The translations under genes were made by a program, and so were the position numbers. The notes beneath the pieces were generated by a model. It was not told the origin of the DNA. It was given only the letters and a program-made list of their open reading frames with translations, and made no database searches. Below, in pieces: positions 13,454 through 21,805 of a stretch of DNA of 32,752 nt. Each line of letters opens with the position of its first letter. Position 1 is the stretch's first letter. Source of the stretch: Ruminococcaceae bacterium UBA7127. GTDB lineage: Bacteria; Bacillota; Clostridia; Oscillospirales; Acutalibacteraceae. The stretch covers positions 10,381 to 43,132 of the forward strand of contig DKXL01000050.1 in assembly GCA_002493005.1 (NCBI GenBank). The letters are read 5' to 3'.

Positions 13454-15160
13454 ATGGAAAATTTAAGTTTACTTCATCCGCAGAATTCAAATGCGGAATA
13501 TAAAACACTTACCAAAGAGGCGGTAAACGATCTATCGATTGATTTTTTGTGTGATGCGCTTACAAAGGAACCATATGAGCGCAACAGCATAAAACAGCTT
13601 TTGATAAATATTACCGATGACGAACAGGTTATCAAGTACAGGTGTGATGTGTTTGATGACTTTTTGCGCTATCCAAAGCTTAGGGAAAGTCTTTCGAGTT
13701 TGCTTGAAAAACTTGATGATTTGAGAGAGATTGAGCGCTTTCAAAAGGATTCCGAAGCCTCATCGCTTTGGCAGATGATAAACCGCCTGCGTGAAATGGA
13801 CGGCTATGTTGACTGCATTACGTGCCTGAAAAATGTGCTTGAAGAAATTGATGTCAGGTCTGAGGGTATGCTCAAGCTCAAAGAGAGCGTGCAGGCTATT
13901 TATAATGACAGCGGTTTTCCTGATTTGAAAAAAGACATTAACGAGATGCTTGACAAAGCGCGAAGCCTCAAGAGTATTACGCTCGGAGTCAACCTTGACG
14001 AACTGCTCCGTCCCAAGACAGTGGGCGTGATTTCGCTCAACGACAAGGAATTTACCGACAGCGGAATTTTAAAACGATTTATGAAATTTGCCAACCGTGA
14101 CGATGAACTGCATCACGGCAACGATGTGTCGGGCTTTGTGCGTTTTCATTCAGCTAATCCATCCACATCTCAGATTGGAATAGGTCAGCTTGTGACGGGT
14201 GCTCAGCAGGACGTTAACACAACAATGCGAAGCTCACTTACAGGTGCCGATCCGCTTTCCGATGCACTGAAAAAAGTAGTTACAGACATCCTGCGCCGCA
14301 CTGTCAACGACATAAAGTCTATGCTCAACAAGTATATCAGCATTGACGGATATTCGTTTGTATCTCTTATGCCTGAAATTATTTTTTATATCAGATTTGC
14401 CGAGCTTTTTGATAAAATCAAGGCAATGGGATTGCCTGCGTGCAAGGCTGAGGTTGTGCCGACGGAGGAGCGCAGTGCGTATATTGAAGAAATTTATAAC
14501 CTCAAGCTGGGCATAAAAGCCGCTCAGGGGGAGGAAATCTCGATTGTTACAAATGAGTTTGTGTTTGATGACGACAAGCGAATTTATATTTTGACAGGCC
14601 CGAACCGTGGCGGCAAAACGACCATTACTCAGGCGGTGGGACTTGCGTTTTTGCTGGCGCAAAACGGAATTTACGTGCCGGCAGGCTCAATGAAGTTCAG
14701 TCCTTGCGACAATATTTTTACACATTTTCCGGCTGATGAGAACGACACCGTCGATCTGGGCAGACTGGGTGAGGAGAGCAAGCGCCTGTCTGAGATTTTT
14801 GATGTAGCCACAAGAAAAAGCCTGATTTTGCTTAACGAAAGTCTTGCGACCACCAACGTTGCCGAAGGTCTGTATATAGCCAAAGACGTTATAAAGGCAA
14901 TGCGATATCTGGGAGTGCGTTCGGTGTTTAACACTCATATGCACGACCTTGCAAGAGGTTTGGACGAAATCAACAGCAATACCGAGGGCGACAGCAGAAT
15001 TGAGAGTATGGTTACGGGTGTTGACCACGGACAAAGGTCGTTTAAGGTGTTTATTGCTCCTCCGCAGGGCGTGAGCTACGCCAAGGATATTGCGGAAAGA
15101 TACGGGGTTACCTTTGAAAAAATCAAGGCAAAGATTAATAAAAGTCAATCCGAAAATTAG
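13454..15160 (+). CDS. MutS-related ATPase (lacks mismatch-binding domain I)
   Basis: A 568-residue protein of the MutS-like ATPase superfamily. It has an N-terminal helical core (residues 1-330, lever/clamp type, with no Phe-X-Glu mismatch-recognition domain) and a C-terminal ABC-type ATPase. Walker A is TGPNRGGKTT near residues 381-390. The Walker B position reads LILLNES (about 458-463), with Asn in place of the usual Asp before the Glu. FNTHMHDLARGLD is the His-switch region. The length and lack of domain I separate it from canonical MutS (~850 aa), and it has no Smr domain like MutS2. The role could be DNA repair or recombination, but is unknown. The ATG at 13454 follows AAAGAGGTTTGT; upstream codons are repeat-derived. 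Confidence 0.85.
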   Translation: MENLSLLHPQNSNAEYKTLTKEAVNDLSIDFLCDALTKEPYERNSIKQLLINITDDEQVIKYRCDVFDDFLRYPKLRESLSSLLEKLDDLREIERFQKDSEASSLWQMINRLREMDGYVDCITCLKNVLEEIDVRSEGMLKLKESVQAIYNDSGFPDLKKDINEMLDKARSLKSITLGVNLDELLRPKTVGVISLNDKEFTDSGILKRFMKFANRDDELHHGNDVSGFVRFHSANPSTSQIGIGQLVTGAQQDVNTTMRSSLTGADPLSDALKKVVTDILRRTVNDIKSMLNKYISIDGYSFVSLMPEIIFYIRFAELFDKIKAMGLPACKAEVVPTEERSAYIEEIYNLKLGIKAAQGEEISIVTNEFVFDDDKRIYILTGPNRGGKTTITQAVGLAFLLAQNGIYVPAGSMKFSPCDNIFTHFPADENDTVDLGRLGEESKRLSEIFDVATRKSLILLNESLATTNVAEGLYIAKDVIKAMRYLGVRSVFNTHMHDLARGLDEINSNTEGDSRIESMVTGVDHGQRSFKVFIAPPQGVSYAKDIAERYGVTFEKIKAKINKSQSEN

Positions 15161-15183
15161 CCGATAAAGCCTAAAGTGCACAC

Positions 15184-15212
15184 TTGAGTAAAGGCGAAAT
15201 TTGTGTTATACT
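15184..15212 (+). promoter_or_regulatory. Promoter of the zinc-ribbon membrane protein gene
   Basis: TTGAGT (15184-15189), 17 bp, TATACT (15207-15212). Transcription would begin near 15219, downstream of an in-frame ATG at 15201, so the GTG at 15246 is the likely start. Confidence 0.7.
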
Positions 15213-15245
15213 GTAATTAAGAAAGATACGTTTTGGGGTGTTTTG

Positions 15246-15626
15246 GTGAAGAAATGTGATTATTGCGGCAGTGAAATTTCGTATTTTGACCAGTATTGTA
15301 ATGACGAATGTCAGTTGCACGCAAATAAGTATTACGAGTTGGTTGAAAGATTTGGAAAGCTGTTTTCCGTAATCAATATGATTTGCGTATTCGGTATTCC
15401 GATAGGACTTTTTATATTTTCGTTTTCAAGAGAAGTCGGACTTGTTTTGTCGGTAGGCAGCTGTGCTGTTCTCGGAATAATGCTGCTTTTGTTGCCGTTC
15501 CCTACAGAAAGTATGATAAAAAAATACAAAATACAAAATGCCGTTAAGCGCACAAGAATTTTCGGAATTATGCTGCTTGGGTTAGGCTTGCTGATTGCAA
15601 TTTTTGCGGTAATTTTTGTAAAATAA
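15246..15626 (+). CDS. Zinc-ribbon plus transmembrane protein of unknown function
   Basis: A 126-residue protein. The N-terminus carries two cysteine pairs, Cys4/Cys7 (CDYCG) and Cys18/Cys22 (YCNDEC), a likely zinc-binding ribbon. Hydrophobic segments follow at about residues 40-57, 61-83 and 101-124. The GTG start at 15246 is preferred because GGGGTG lies 5 bp upstream and the promoter -10 covers the alternative ATG at 15201. It is followed 63 bp later by the DUF378 gene, which may share its transcript. I do not recognise a named family; short zinc-ribbon membrane proteins of this layout are common and uncharacterised in clostridia. Confidence 0.7.
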   Translation: MKKCDYCGSEISYFDQYCNDECQLHANKYYELVERFGKLFSVINMICVFGIPIGLFIFSFSREVGLVLSVGSCAVLGIMLLLLPFPTESMIKKYKIQNAVKRTRIFGIMLLGLGLLIAIFAVIFVK

Positions 15627-15689
15627 AATTTGAATAAAAATAATGTAAGCGTCAATACTATTATCAGCAAATACAAAGGAGGACTTTGA

Positions 15690-15908
15690 ATGCTTGATAA
15701 AATAGCTTTGACGCTTCTTGTCATTGGCGGCCTTAACTGGGGCAGTATCGGAATTTTTCAGTTTGACCTTGTTGCATGGATTTGCGGAGGACAAACAGGA
15801 ATTATCAGCCGAGTTATATACATCCTTGTCGGACTTGCGGCAATATGGTGTATTTCACTTTTGTTCAGAGATACAAGAGATACTGTGGTCAATGATTCAA
15901 CAGCATAA
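15690..15908 (+). CDS. DUF378 small membrane protein
   Basis: A 72-residue protein matching DUF378: MLDKIALTLLVIGGLNWGSIGIF with the family's GGLNWG motif, FDLVAWICGG, then a second hydrophobic stretch (about residues 38-58) before a short acidic tail. Two transmembrane helices are predicted. Function is unknown; bacterial homologues (YuzA-type) are short inner-membrane proteins. The ribosome binding site AAAGGAGG is strong. It ends just before a bidirectional terminator hairpin at 15911-15940. Confidence 0.9.
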   Translation: MLDKIALTLLVIGGLNWGSIGIFQFDLVAWICGGQTGIISRVIYILVGLAAIWCISLLFRDTRDTVVNDSTA

Positions 15909-15910
15909 AA

Positions 15911-15946
15911 TCAGGGAGCGGAAAATAAACCGCTCCCTGAATATAT
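15911..15946. terminator. Intrinsic terminator between DUF378 and ackA (convergent)
   Basis: TCAGGGAGCGG (15911-15921) pairs perfectly with CCGCTCCCTGA (15930-15940). ATATATTT follows on the plus strand, and ATTTTAT on the minus strand, so it can serve both convergent genes. Confidence 0.8.
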
Positions 15947-16021
15947 TTACGATAATTAATTTTGGTCGGGTATAAATATCAAACCGCCTGCCAAATTGTA
16001 AATTGAAATTGTCTGCAAAAT

Positions 16022-17227
16022 TTACAGAGTTTCTACGATTGCCTTGGTATCTCTTGCAATTACCATTTCCTCATCGGTTGCAATCAGCTCAACGCGAATT
16101 TTGGAGTCAGGAGCAGAAAGTGTGCCTGTTATGCCTCTTTTTGCCGTTGCATTGAATTCCTTGTCAAGCTTAACACCAAGACAAGCAAGATAATCGCATA
16201 CCTTTTCTCTGAGCTGCGGCTGGTTTTCGCCAAGACCTGCGGTGAAAACAATTCCGTCGCATCCGCCGAGAGCTACATAGTAACTGCCAATGTATTTGGC
16301 AATCTGGTAGTACAGCATCTCGTGAGCAAGATGTGCTCTCATATCGCCGTTTTCCTCGGCAGCAGTAACGTCACGGTCGTCTGACGAAACGCCTGAAACG
16401 CCCAGCAAGCCCGATTCTTTGTTCAAAATATTAGAAATCTCTTCAGGGGTTAGGTGCTCCTTTTCTGCAATAAATGTAACTACCGATGGGTCAAGTGAGC
16501 CTGAACGAGTACCCATCATAAAGCCGCCGAGCGGAGTAAGACCCATTGTTGTGTCAATAACCTTGCCGTTCTTGACAGCAGAGATTGATGAACCGTTGCC
16601 GATGTGGCAGGTGATGAGCTTAAGATCCTTTTGATTGCCCATAAGCTCTGTCATTTTGTCGGTTACATAGCGGTGTGATGTTCCGTGGAAGCCGTACTTG
16701 CGCACGCCGAATTTTTCATAATACTTGTACGGAACCGCATACATATATGCTTTTTCGGGCATTGTCTGATGAAATGCAGTATCAAATACCACAACCTGAG
16801 GAACCTTTGGTCCAAACACCTTTGAGCAAGCCTCAATGCCTTGAAGGTTAGCAGGGTTGTGAAGCGGAGCAAGAGAAGCAAGCTCCTTGATTTTTTGAAG
16901 TACTGAGTTGTTTACAAGTACGGATTTGTCAAAGTATGCACCGCCCTGTACTATTCTGTGACCGATTGCAGAAACCTCAGACAAATCTTTGATTGCGCCG
17001 TGCTCAGGGTCAACAAGAGCATTTTTAACAGCTTCAAATGCCTGAGTGTGGTTGAGCATCTGAGTTTTAATTTCAATTTTCTGACTGTCGGCTGTTTTAA
17101 ATCCGATAAAAGAACCGTCTGTTCCGATTCTTTCACAGTTGCCTTTGAATAAAACAGCCTCGCTTTCAGCGTCGATAAGCTGGAATTTAAGCGATGAGCT
17201 GCCTGCGTTGATTACAAGAATTTTCAT
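16022..17227 (-). CDS. ackA: Acetate kinase
   Basis: A 401-residue acetate kinase, the standard length, of the ASKHA fold. It converts acetyl-phosphate and ADP to acetate and ATP, the main ATP-yielding step of acetogenic fermentation. Signatures are KILVINAGSSSLKFQL at the N-terminus, VFDTAFHQTMPEKAYMY, GFHGTSHRYV, ITCHIGNGSS and the DGIVFTAGLGEN adenosine-binding region. The phosphotransacetylase gene is not in this window. It is divergent from tmcAL, with interleaved promoters. Tandem pta, ackA and tmcAL-type genes are a known clostridial neighbourhood. A weak AAGGGGAC ribosome binding site precedes the ATG. Confidence 0.97.
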   Translation of the reverse strand: MKILVINAGSSSLKFQLIDAESEAVLFKGNCERIGTDGSFIGFKTADSQKIEIKTQMLNHTQAFEAVKNALVDPEHGAIKDLSEVSAIGHRIVQGGAYFDKSVLVNNSVLQKIKELASLAPLHNPANLQGIEACSKVFGPKVPQVVVFDTAFHQTMPEKAYMYAVPYKYYEKFGVRKYGFHGTSHRYVTDKMTELMGNQKDLKLITCHIGNGSSISAVKNGKVIDTTMGLTPLGGFMMGTRSGSLDPSVVTFIAEKEHLTPEEISNILNKESGLLGVSGVSSDDRDVTAAEENGDMRAHLAHEMLYYQIAKYIGSYYVALGGCDGIVFTAGLGENQPQLREKVCDYLACLGVKLDKEFNATAKRGITGTLSAPDSKIRVELIATDEEMVIARDTKAIVETL

Positions 17228-17251
17228 TATTAATCGTCCCCTTTACAAATA

Positions 17252-17280
17252 TTGAAAAAATATTTGATTTATTGTATAAT
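17252..17280 (+). promoter_or_regulatory. Promoter of tmcAL
   Basis: TTGAAA (17252-17257), 17 bp, TATAAT (17275-17280). The expected start near 17287 overlaps the -10 region of the divergent ackA promoter, so the two may compete or be co-regulated. Confidence 0.8.
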
Positions 17281-17290
17281 ATTCCTTAAT

Positions 17291-17319
17291 ATGATACACT
17301 AAAAACTGTGATTTTTCAA
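17291..17319 (-). promoter_or_regulatory. Promoter of ackA
   Basis: On the minus strand, TTGAAA (17314-17319), 17 bp, TATCAT (17291-17296). The transcript would start near 17284. Confidence 0.75.
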
Positions 17320-17358
17320 GTATAAATTTGTAATATGCGCCAAAAAGGAGGTTGTGAA

Positions 17359-18507
17359 ATGGCTGTTGCCGTAATCAGTGAGTTTAATCCGTTTCATAAC
17401 GGTCACAAATATCTGTTGAACAAAGCAAAAAATACTGCAAGTGAGCCTGTTATTGCGGTGATGAGCGGCAGCTTTGTACAGCGCGGAGAGGTTGCAATTT
17501 GCGACAAATTTGCAAGGGCAAGGGCGGCTCTGCAAAACGGCGCAGATTTGGTGCTGGAGCTTCCGTGTGTATATTCTGTAGCGACTGCCGCACGATTTGC
17601 GGCGGCTGGAACAGAGATTGCACAAGCCTTTGACTGCACCCGTTATCTTGCTTTCGGATGCGAAACCGACGACATTAACTTGCTTTTGAGTGCGGCAAAT
17701 TCCGACAAAAACGACGAGGTTCGTTCTATAATAAAGAATGAAATGAAAAGCGGCGGATATTATCCGCGTGCGCTTGAAAACGCCGTCAGAGCGGTGCTGG
17801 GGGATAAAACAGCAGATGTGCTGACTGCACCGAATAATGTGCTTGCAGTGGAATATCTGCGAAATATCAGCCCAAAAATTAAGCCGATGCCCATTAAGCG
17901 CATCGGAGCAGAGCACGACAGCCGTGTGGCAAAAGGAAGCATTGCCTCGGCGTCGCACATAAGAGAGCTTTTGCGCCGAGGAGAGGACGCAGGCGCTTAT
18001 ATGCCGACATCAACAGGGGAGATTACCTATCCCGAAAACCTTGAACGGATTTTGCTTTACAAACTCAGAAGTATGACGGCAGATGAAATTGCCCTGTTGC
18101 CTGATGTAGGCGAGGGACTTGAAAACAGAATTTTTACAGCCGCAAGCAAATATAATTCTGTAAAAGAAATAATAAATGAAATAAAGACAAAGCGCTACAC
18201 TCACGCGCGCATACGCAGAATTATGATTTGTGCTTTACTTGGAATAACAGAGGAAATGCAGAATTTTCCGATTGATTATGTGTATGTTCTGGGATTTACC
18301 AATGAAGGGGCAAAACTTTTAAAGCATTGCAAAAAAACCGTGATTACATCTGCGGCAAGCGGTATGAAGCTCGGCGGCAGTACGTCAAGGCTGCTTGAAA
18401 AGGATATTTTTGCAACAGATATTGCCGCTCTGGCATATAATACCCCAAAGAGCAGGGGGCTTGACTTTATAACTCCTGTCGCTAAAGAATATAGTGTCAG
18501 AGTGTAA
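17359..18507 (+). CDS. tmcAL: tRNA(Met) cytidine acetate ligase
   Basis: A 382-residue TmcAL (YlbM) protein. It has an HxGH nucleotidyltransferase motif at FNPFHNGH (His13, His16), followed by AVMSGSFVQRGE and DLVLELPCVYSV, the latter typical of the family. The enzyme activates acetate with ATP and forms N4-acetylcytidine at the wobble C of elongator tRNA-Met (anticodon CAT). Placement beside acetate kinase is metabolically coherent, and a tRNA(CAT) gene is in the same window. The ATG at 17359 is chosen because AAAGGAGG lies 7 bp upstream; an in-frame ATG at 17335 precedes that site. Its stop codon directly abuts the stop of the convergent TetR gene. Confidence 0.93.
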   Translation: MAVAVISEFNPFHNGHKYLLNKAKNTASEPVIAVMSGSFVQRGEVAICDKFARARAALQNGADLVLELPCVYSVATAARFAAAGTEIAQAFDCTRYLAFGCETDDINLLLSAANSDKNDEVRSIIKNEMKSGGYYPRALENAVRAVLGDKTADVLTAPNNVLAVEYLRNISPKIKPMPIKRIGAEHDSRVAKGSIASASHIRELLRRGEDAGAYMPTSTGEITYPENLERILLYKLRSMTADEIALLPDVGEGLENRIFTAASKYNSVKEIINEIKTKRYTHARIRRIMICALLGITEEMQNFPIDYVYVLGFTNEGAKLLKHCKKTVITSAASGMKLGGSTSRLLEKDIFATDIAALAYNTPKSRGLDFITPVAKEYSVRV

Positions 18508-19065
18508 TCAAAAGCTTAAAGCAGTACGCATAAGTTTGCTCATATGATCGGTAATTTCGGCGATTGTGTTTGTCAGCTCGGTCGGGTTGCTTTTGGTTCT
18601 GTCTTCCTCAAAGGCATAGTATCCGCCGTATATTGCGTAGTCGAGCATAATGCAAAACTTGCGGTTTTGTTCAAGCTGAGGATGAAAACTGAAGAAAACA
18701 GAGTTAAGTGATTTTGAGATTTTTTCTACAAGATTAGGGTGCTGTGCTCCCGAGAAAACAGTATTGATTATGTATGCGTTGTGATTCTCTGTCATTGCGG
18801 CAAGCAAATCCTGATAAAACTTTGCGGGATCATCAATCATATTTTCAGGGTGAGTAATTGAATTGATAATGTTTTCAACAACCTCGCTTTCTATTTTATC
18901 CTCCAAATCAAAAATATCTTCGTAATATGAATAAAAGGTCGATTTGTTAATAAGTGCTGTTTCACAGAGCTCACGCACGGTAATTTTGCGGAGCTCTTTT
19001 TTTGAGCGAAGTTCTATGAATGCGTCGTAGATGCTTTTTTTGGTTTTGTAAATTCTTATATCCAA
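18508..19065 (-). CDS. TetR/AcrR-family transcriptional regulator
   Basis: A 185-residue regulator: an N-terminal TetR helix-turn-helix (TKKSIYDAFIELRSKK, ITVRELCETALINKSTFYSYYEDIFDL, residues ~8-55) and a divergent helical ligand domain. It resembles the clostridial group with a C-terminal TetR_C-like domain. The ligand and targets are unknown. The start is a TTG at 19065, supported by AGGTGA 5 bp upstream. The only in-frame ATG (19176) lies upstream of the predicted transcription start. It is divergent from glgB and tail-to-tail with tmcAL with no intergenic space. A 14-bp palindrome in its leader (19090-19103) may be its own operator. Confidence 0.82.
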   Translation of the reverse strand: MDIRIYKTKKSIYDAFIELRSKKELRKITVRELCETALINKSTFYSYYEDIFDLEDKIESEVVENIINSITHPENMIDDPAKFYQDLLAAMTENHNAYIINTVFSGAQHPNLVEKISKSLNSVFFSFHPQLEQNRKFCIMLDYAIYGGYYAFEEDRTKSNPTELTNTIAEITDHMSKLMRTALSF

Positions 19066-19089
19066 GTTAATCACCTGATTTAAAAAACA

Positions 19090-19103
19090 GTTGGTTATCC
19101 AAC
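19090..19103. promoter_or_regulatory. Palindrome in the TetR leader (possible operator)
   Basis: GTTGG-TTAT-CCAAC, perfect over 5 bp arms, lies between the predicted transcription start and the TTG start codon. Confidence 0.4.
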
Positions 19104-19147
19104 GGTTGTAGTGTAATTGTTGATTGATAATATCCCAATTATTGTTT

Positions 19148-19176
19148 ATTATAACAGTAAAGACATATTGTGTCAA
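19148..19176 (-). promoter_or_regulatory. Consensus promoter of the TetR gene
   Basis: On the minus strand, TTGACA (19171-19176), 17 bp, TATAAT (19148-19153): full consensus at both hexamers. Confidence 0.85.
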
Positions 19177-19285
19177 AACATAAAGTTTGTGACGTTTTTT
19201 GATATATTGTTACAAATTATTTTGAAAAATAGCAATAAATGTGCAAGTTTGCTAAAAATATTTACATAAAATTACTTTTTTCCCC

Positions 19286-19314
19286 TTGTATATTTGTTGA
19301 AAATATATTATAAT
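19286..19314 (+). promoter_or_regulatory. Promoter of glgB
   Basis: TTGTAT (19286-19291), 17 bp, TATAAT (19309-19314). A second TATAAT at 19322-19327 lies 19 bp after TTGAAA and may be an alternative. Confidence 0.65.
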
Positions 19315-19355
19315 AATCTTGTATAATTAAAACCATTTTAGAAAAGAGGGTTTCT

Positions 19356-21491
19356 ATGGCTTTTACTTTTAATGATGAAAGAGCGCCTCTGGATCAGTTC
19401 CTACAGGGTGAATCTGTCAGAGCATATGAATTTTTGGGTTCGCATTTTGTAAATTGGGATAATCGTGACGGCGTTGTGTTTAGGGTATGGGCACCAAATG
19501 CGCTGTCTGTTTCTGTAGTCGGTGATTTTAACGATTGGGACAACGACGCAAACTTTATGTATAAGATTTCCGACTCGGGTGTGTGGGAGCTGTTCATTGA
19601 GGGCTTGCCCGAATTTGCCTGCTATAAATATTGTGTTGAAACTCCGTGGGGCGACAGGATGCTCAAAACCGACCCATACGCTTTTCACTGCCAGACACGC
19701 CCCGACAATGCATCGCGCATTTATAATATCAACGGATATGAGTGGCACGACGAGGCTTGGTATAAGTACAAAAACGAGCATCATCACAGCACTCTGCCTA
19801 TAAATGTTTATGAGGTTAATGCCGGTTCTTGGCGCAAGTATGAGGATGGCAATGTGTTCAGCTACACCAAGCTTGCAGACGAGCTTATTCCGTATGTAAA
19901 GAATATGGGCTACACTCACATTGAGTTTATGCCTTTGACCGAATTCCCGTTTGACGGAAGCTGGGGATATCAGGTTACCGGCTATTATGCCGCAACCTCA
20001 CGCTACGGCGAACCAAAGGATTTGATGTACTTTATTGACAAGTGTCACCAAGAGGGTATCGGAGTTATCCTTGACTGGGTTCCTGCACATTTTCCAAAGG
20101 ATGCTCACGGTCTTGCGCGTTTTGACGGTACAGGCTGTTATGAGTATGAGGACTGGCGCATCGGTGAGCATAAGGAATGGGGCACATACATCTTTAACTA
20201 TGGCAGATATGAGGTAACAAGCTTCCTTATCTCGTCGGCTATGTTCTGGCTTGATATGTACCATATTGACGGAATCCGTGTTGATGCAGTTGCATCAATG
20301 CTTTATCTTGACTACAACCGCAAGGACGGCGAATGGCTTGCAAACGCTTACGGCGGACGTGAAAATCTGGTTGCCGTTGACTTCTTGCAGAAGCTAAACA
20401 CAGTAGTGCATATGTACCACCCCGAGGCTATGATGATTGCTGAGGAGAGTACAGCTTGGCCGAGCGTTACACGTTATCCTATCAAGGATATGGGACTTGG
20501 CTTTGACTACAAGTGGAATATGGGCTGGATGAATGATATGCTGTCTTACATTTCGCTTGATCCGTTGTGGAGAAATTATCACCACGACACACTTACATTC
20601 AGTATGGTTTATGCTTTTTCAGAGAACTTTATGCTTCCTATATCGCACGACGAGGTAGTGTACGGCAAAGGCTCTCTCATCAATAAAATGCCCGGAAACT
20701 ATGATATGAAGTTTATGGGTGTAAGGGGCTTTGTGTCCTATATGATGGCTCACCCCGGCAAAAAACTTATGTTTATGGGCAGTGAAATCGGTCAGTTTGA
20801 CGAGTGGAATGCAAACGAGCAGCTTCAATGGAATTTGCTTGAATACGAAAAGCACCGTCAGCTAAACTATTTCTTCTCTGAGGTTAACAAGCTGTATCGT
20901 GACATTCCTGCATTGCACGAGAATGATTATGACTGGAACGGATTCCAGTGGATTGCGCTTGACGACTATCAGCAGAGTATTATTGCTTTCCGCAGAATTG
21001 CAAACGACGGAAGCGAGATTATCTGTGTTTGCAACTTCCAGCCTGTTCAGCGTGATAACTACGTTGTCGGCGTGCCGACCTACGGTGTGTATGAGGAAAT
21101 CTTCAACTCCGAGGCTCTTGAGTTCGGCGGATGCGGCATAAGAAACGAGGGCGATATTCTTGCAAAGGATAAAGCGGATCACGACCTTAAATATTCTATT
21201 GAAATCACATTGCCGCCGCTTGGCGTAATGTACTTCAGACTTAAGGAGAAACTGCCGGCTCCTGTCAAAAAGAAAACCACTGCAAGAAAAAAGGCTGCGC
21301 TCGAAAAAGCAAAGTCTGACAAAGCAAAGAAAGCTCCTGCAAAAAAGCCGGCAACAAAGAAAACAACAGCCAAAAAGACTGAGCCTAAGAAAGCAACAGC
21401 AGCTAAGAAGGCTGAGCCTAAGAAAGCAACAGCAGCTAAGAAGGCTGAGCCTGCGGCAGCGGCAGAGAAAGATACGAAAACAGAAGATTAA
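19356..21491 (+). CDS. glgB: 1,4-alpha-glucan branching enzyme with Lys/Ala-rich tail
   Basis: A 711-residue glycogen branching enzyme (GH13). It forms alpha-1,6 branches in glycogen. An N-terminal CBM48 (about 20-115, with SVSVVGDFNDWDN) precedes a GH13 barrel with GIRVDAVASM (nucleophile Asp310), MIAEEST (acid/base Glu at 363/364) and LPISHDEVVYGKGSL. A C-terminal beta domain ends near residue 628. The last ~80 residues are an added low-complexity tail of Lys, Ala, Pro and Thr (motifs such as KKATAAKKAEP), like histone H1, partly coded by a 33-bp tandem duplication. The tail is unusual for GlgB. AGAGGG precedes the ATG and a terminator follows; no other glg genes are nearby. Confidence 0.95.
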   Translation: MAFTFNDERAPLDQFLQGESVRAYEFLGSHFVNWDNRDGVVFRVWAPNALSVSVVGDFNDWDNDANFMYKISDSGVWELFIEGLPEFACYKYCVETPWGDRMLKTDPYAFHCQTRPDNASRIYNINGYEWHDEAWYKYKNEHHHSTLPINVYEVNAGSWRKYEDGNVFSYTKLADELIPYVKNMGYTHIEFMPLTEFPFDGSWGYQVTGYYAATSRYGEPKDLMYFIDKCHQEGIGVILDWVPAHFPKDAHGLARFDGTGCYEYEDWRIGEHKEWGTYIFNYGRYEVTSFLISSAMFWLDMYHIDGIRVDAVASMLYLDYNRKDGEWLANAYGGRENLVAVDFLQKLNTVVHMYHPEAMMIAEESTAWPSVTRYPIKDMGLGFDYKWNMGWMNDMLSYISLDPLWRNYHHDTLTFSMVYAFSENFMLPISHDEVVYGKGSLINKMPGNYDMKFMGVRGFVSYMMAHPGKKLMFMGSEIGQFDEWNANEQLQWNLLEYEKHRQLNYFFSEVNKLYRDIPALHENDYDWNGFQWIALDDYQQSIIAFRRIANDGSEIICVCNFQPVQRDNYVVGVPTYGVYEEIFNSEALEFGGCGIRNEGDILAKDKADHDLKYSIEITLPPLGVMYFRLKEKLPAPVKKKTTARKKAALEKAKSDKAKKAPAKKPATKKTTAKKTEPKKATAAKKAEPKKATAAKKAEPAAAAEKDTKTED
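21384..21449 (+). repeat. 33-bp tandem repeat in the glgB tail
   Basis: Two identical 33-bp units (21384-21416 and 21417-21449) encode PKKATAAKKAE twice. Perfect identity suggests recent duplication or slippage, so tail length may vary between strains. Confidence 0.9.
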
Positions 21492-21520
21492 TATCGACTT
21501 ACTTTAATAAAACCATATTC

Positions 21521-21553
21521 AAAAGGCAGGGCGCAAAACCCTGCCTTTTAATT
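21521..21553 (+). terminator. Intrinsic terminator of glgB
   Basis: AAAAGGCAGGG (21521-21531) pairs with CCCTGCCTTTT (21539-21549), followed by AATTTT. Confidence 0.92.
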
Positions 21554-21556
21554 TTA

Positions 21557-21600
21557 GCTTCAAGTATATTCCTCGCACCATCGCTCAGAATGAATTTTAT
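21557..21600 (+). repeat. Fragment of the dispersed ~165-bp repeat
   Basis: AGCTTCAAGTATATTCCTCG then CACCATCGCTCAG matches the first ~40 bases of the family, starting right after the glgB terminator T-run. The remainder of the element is missing. Confidence 0.55.
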
Positions 21601-21612
21601 TTGATAAATATA

Positions 21613-21642
21613 TTGTTATTTTATGGTGTTTTGTGCTATAAT
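21613..21642 (+). promoter_or_regulatory. Promoter of the GT-C operon
   Basis: TTGTTA (21613-21618), 18 bp, TATAAT (21637-21642). This gives a leader of roughly 155 nt before the ATG at 21806. Confidence 0.6.
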
Positions 21643-21685
21643 AACCTTGTATATCTATTTGTTATACTCAGTGGATTTATATTGT

Positions 21686-21786
21686 CCGTTAAGCTCGGCA
21701 CTTATGACTAACGGGTAATAGCTGATTATAATGCCAATACTCGGTAAGTGCCGCACAATAATCTAAACACAGATCAGCATTTTTTT
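21686..21786 (+). promoter_or_regulatory. Structured leader with candidate pseudoknot and terminator-like end
   Basis: CCGTTA (21686-21691) pairs with TAACGG (21709-21714). CGGCACTTA (21696-21704) pairs with TAAGTGCCG (21745-21753). The strands interleave, so they form either an H-type pseudoknot or two alternative folds. GCTGAT (21721-21726) can pair with ATCAGC (21773-21778), which is followed by seven Ts, like a weak terminator. Position and layout fit an attenuating leader of the GT-C gene. I cannot assign it to a known RNA class. Confidence 0.5.
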
Positions 21787-21805
21787 AATATGTTTTGAGG
21801 TAAAT

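Noticed and set aside
19066..19176. 37-residue N-terminal extension of the TetR protein from ATG 19176
   Set aside because: That ATG overlaps the -35 hexamer of a full-consensus promoter. The TTG at 19065 has a ribosome binding site and gives a normal TetR length.
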